A stretch of DNA of 55,083 nt from Gelidibacter sp035515035 (GTDB lineage: Bacteria; Bacteroidota; Bacteroidia; Flavobacteriales; Flavobacteriaceae): contig NZ_DATJCA010000155.1 in the NCBI RefSeq assembly GCF_035515035.1, forward strand, positions 1 to 55,083, read 5' to 3'. This document shows, in pieces, positions 54,307-55,083 of the stretch; positions within the stretch are counted from its first letter, which is position 1, and each line of letters opens with the position of its first letter. The position numbers were made by a program, and so were the translations under genes. Below the pieces are notes generated by a model. The model had not been told where the DNA came from. It ran no database searches and was given only the letters and a program-made list of their open reading frames with translations.

Positions 54307-54341
54307 GTTCAGGGTTCAGAGTTTAGAGTTTAGAGTTTAAA
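54307..54341. repeat. five imperfect 7-bp units directly after the tag stop codon
   Basis: GTTCAGG, GTTCAGA, GTTTAGA, GTTTAGA, GTTTAAA: five heptamers in phase, starting at the first base after TAA. Confidence 0.85.
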
Positions 54342-54361
54342 ATTTCCACATTGGTTAAATC

Positions 54362-54403
54362 ACGATTAACGATTAACGATTAACGATTAACGATTAACGA
54401 TTA
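54362..54403. repeat. perfect 7-bp tandem repeat, six copies
   Basis: ACGATTA repeated six times without a mismatch. Its copy number may vary between strains through slippage. Confidence 0.95.
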
Positions 54404-54430
54404 ATAGGCATTCCACAAAGGTTTATCGAA

Positions 54431-54470
54431 CTTCTTTGTGCTTTTTGTGACTTCTTTGTGTCTTTTGTGA
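54431..54470. repeat. 20-bp tandem duplication built from CTTTGTG units
   Basis: Two adjacent 20-base units (CTTCTTTGTGCTTTTTGTGA and a near copy) match at 18 of 20 positions; within them CTTTGTG/TTTTGTG recurs every 10 bases. An 11-base part (54460-54470) recurs inverted at 54573-54583, and ATTCCACAAAGGT occurs directly repeated at 54410-54422 and 54539-54551. Confidence 0.75.
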
Positions 54471-54616
54471 AATAACCATTATTGTTTTACAAAAAGTTTG
54501 GCGATTGATGATTACAATTCGATTTATGAAAAACATGTATTCCACAAAGGTCCACGAAGGAGGCACAAAGTTTCACAAAAGACTAAAAAGATTTATGAAT
54601 TAAAATTGACGCAAAA

Positions 54617-54637
54617 TTGGAATTTGGAATTTGGAAT
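54617..54637. repeat. 7-bp tandem repeat, three perfect copies
   Basis: TTGGAAT three times, the reverse complement of the ATTCCAA unit seen after the DUF3098 and rimM genes. It lies just downstream of the aat 3' end. Confidence 0.85.
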
Positions 54638-54672
54638 TTTCCTGCCTGTCGGAAGATAGGGAATTTTAAAAA

Positions 54673-55083
54673 TTAACGCTCCCTCAAATATTCCAAAAAT
54701 ATACTTCGTTCCATTTCTTCAGCACCCAAACTTGCCAAATGATTGGTATAAACCTGACAATCTATAAGCTTGTAGTTGGTGTTTTGAATAAAGGTAATAA
54801 AAGCGACTTTGCTCGCGTTACTTACTTTTGTGAACATACTCTCACCACAAAAAACACCATTGCCCAGATCAATTCCGTATAGGCCACCTACCAGAATATC
54901 ATTTTGCCAGACCTCAACAGAGGTGGCATAACCCAAATGATGAAGTTGGATATACGCTTTAATCATTTCATCTGTAATCCAAGTTCCAGCCTGCCCTTCT
55001 CGTTTGGCCTTTGAGCATTCTGAAATTACTGCATTAAAATCTTTATTGACGGTGACGGTGAACTTTTTATTTCGTAGGATTTG
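54673..55083 (-). CDS. aat: leucyl/phenylalanyl-tRNA-protein transferase (N-terminal part outside window)
   Basis: The frame is open to the right edge, giving the last 136 residues. TWITDEMIKAYIQLHHLGYA, VEVWQNDILVGGLYGIDLG and GVFCGESMFTKVSNASK are the conserved Aat blocks, and the end DCQVYTNHLASLGAEEM is also typical. The enzyme adds Leu or Phe to the N-terminus of proteins starting with Lys or Arg, marking them for the ClpS/ClpAP N-end-rule pathway. An internal ATG at 54966 is not the true start, because conserved residues continue upstream of it. Confidence 0.94.
   Translation of the reverse strand, partial: QILRNKKFTVTVNKDFNAVISECSKAKREGQAGTWITDEMIKAYIQLHHLGYATSVEVWQNDILVGGLYGIDLGNGVFCGESMFTKVSNASKVAFITFIQNTNYKLIDCQVYTNHLASLGAEEMERSIFLEYLRER

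Noticed and set aside
54362..54403. CRISPR array or origin iterons
   Set aside because: The units are 7 bp with no spacers and no cas or replication-initiator gene nearby; they are plain tandem repeats.

Overview
This looks like a chromosomal segment from a member of the Flavobacteriaceae (Bacteroidota). The support is: AT-rich DNA; promoters of the Bacteroidota type (TTG, 19-21 bp, TAnnTTTG) with few Shine-Dalgarno sequences; a type IX secretion (T9SS) sorting domain; a DnaE with a fused N-terminal proofreading exonuclease; an S16 with a long Ala/Glu/Lys-rich tail; and family-typical DUF3098, DUF4271 and DUF4296 genes. The genus cannot be fixed from the sequence alone.

Region 1 (1 to about 7.25 kb) is accessory DNA beside a tRNA-Asp gene. 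It holds the 3' part of an MFS efflux pump, a small unknown gene overlapping it, a WaaP/Kdo-kinase-like protein, a patatin phospholipase with an outer-membrane barrel, two decayed genes (a GH79 fragment and a siderophore-interacting protein with an internal stop and no C-terminus), and a tyrosine recombinase of the conjugative-element type reading away from the tRNA 3' end. I read this as one end of an integrated element; its far end and any transfer genes lie outside the window.

Region 2 (7.25 to 23.9 kb) is housekeeping: DUF58, clpP-like, trxA and dnaE on the minus strand; rpsP, rimM, trmN6 and an acyl-CoA dehydrogenase on the plus strand; then on the minus strand a redox and Fe-S block (2Fe-2S ferredoxin, ferredoxin reductase, NifU-type scaffold, Mrp carrier) and a compact operon trmB - lysE-like - alkyltransferase-like.

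Region 3 (24.2 to 32.2 kb) concerns the envelope and sensing: a MurG-like glycosyltransferase, a PhoB/PhoR-like two-component pair, a very small T9SS-tagged secreted protein, a LuxE-like acyl-protein synthetase, three family-2 glycosyltransferases, and a disturbed stretch with a truncated secreted peptide and a 52-residue membrane peptide.

Region 4 (32.2 to 55.1 kb) is again core: tyrS; an epimerase; the operon dpm1-like - pyrC - DUF4296 lipoprotein; DUF4271 and hemD; pckA; a saccharopine-reductase-like enzyme followed by an Lrp/AsnC regulator; a Bax-inhibitor-1 protein; leuS with an unusually long insertion; the cell-wall and tRNA set ftsX - DUF3098 - uppP - truB; a TonB-like protein; tag; and a partial aat.

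I did not find a convincing undescribed multi-gene system. The observations most worth following are the tRNA-Asp element and its cargo, the stub protein that is little more than a T9SS sorting domain, the LeuS insertion, and families of 7-bp and 10-bp periodic repeats that sit on gene 3' ends.
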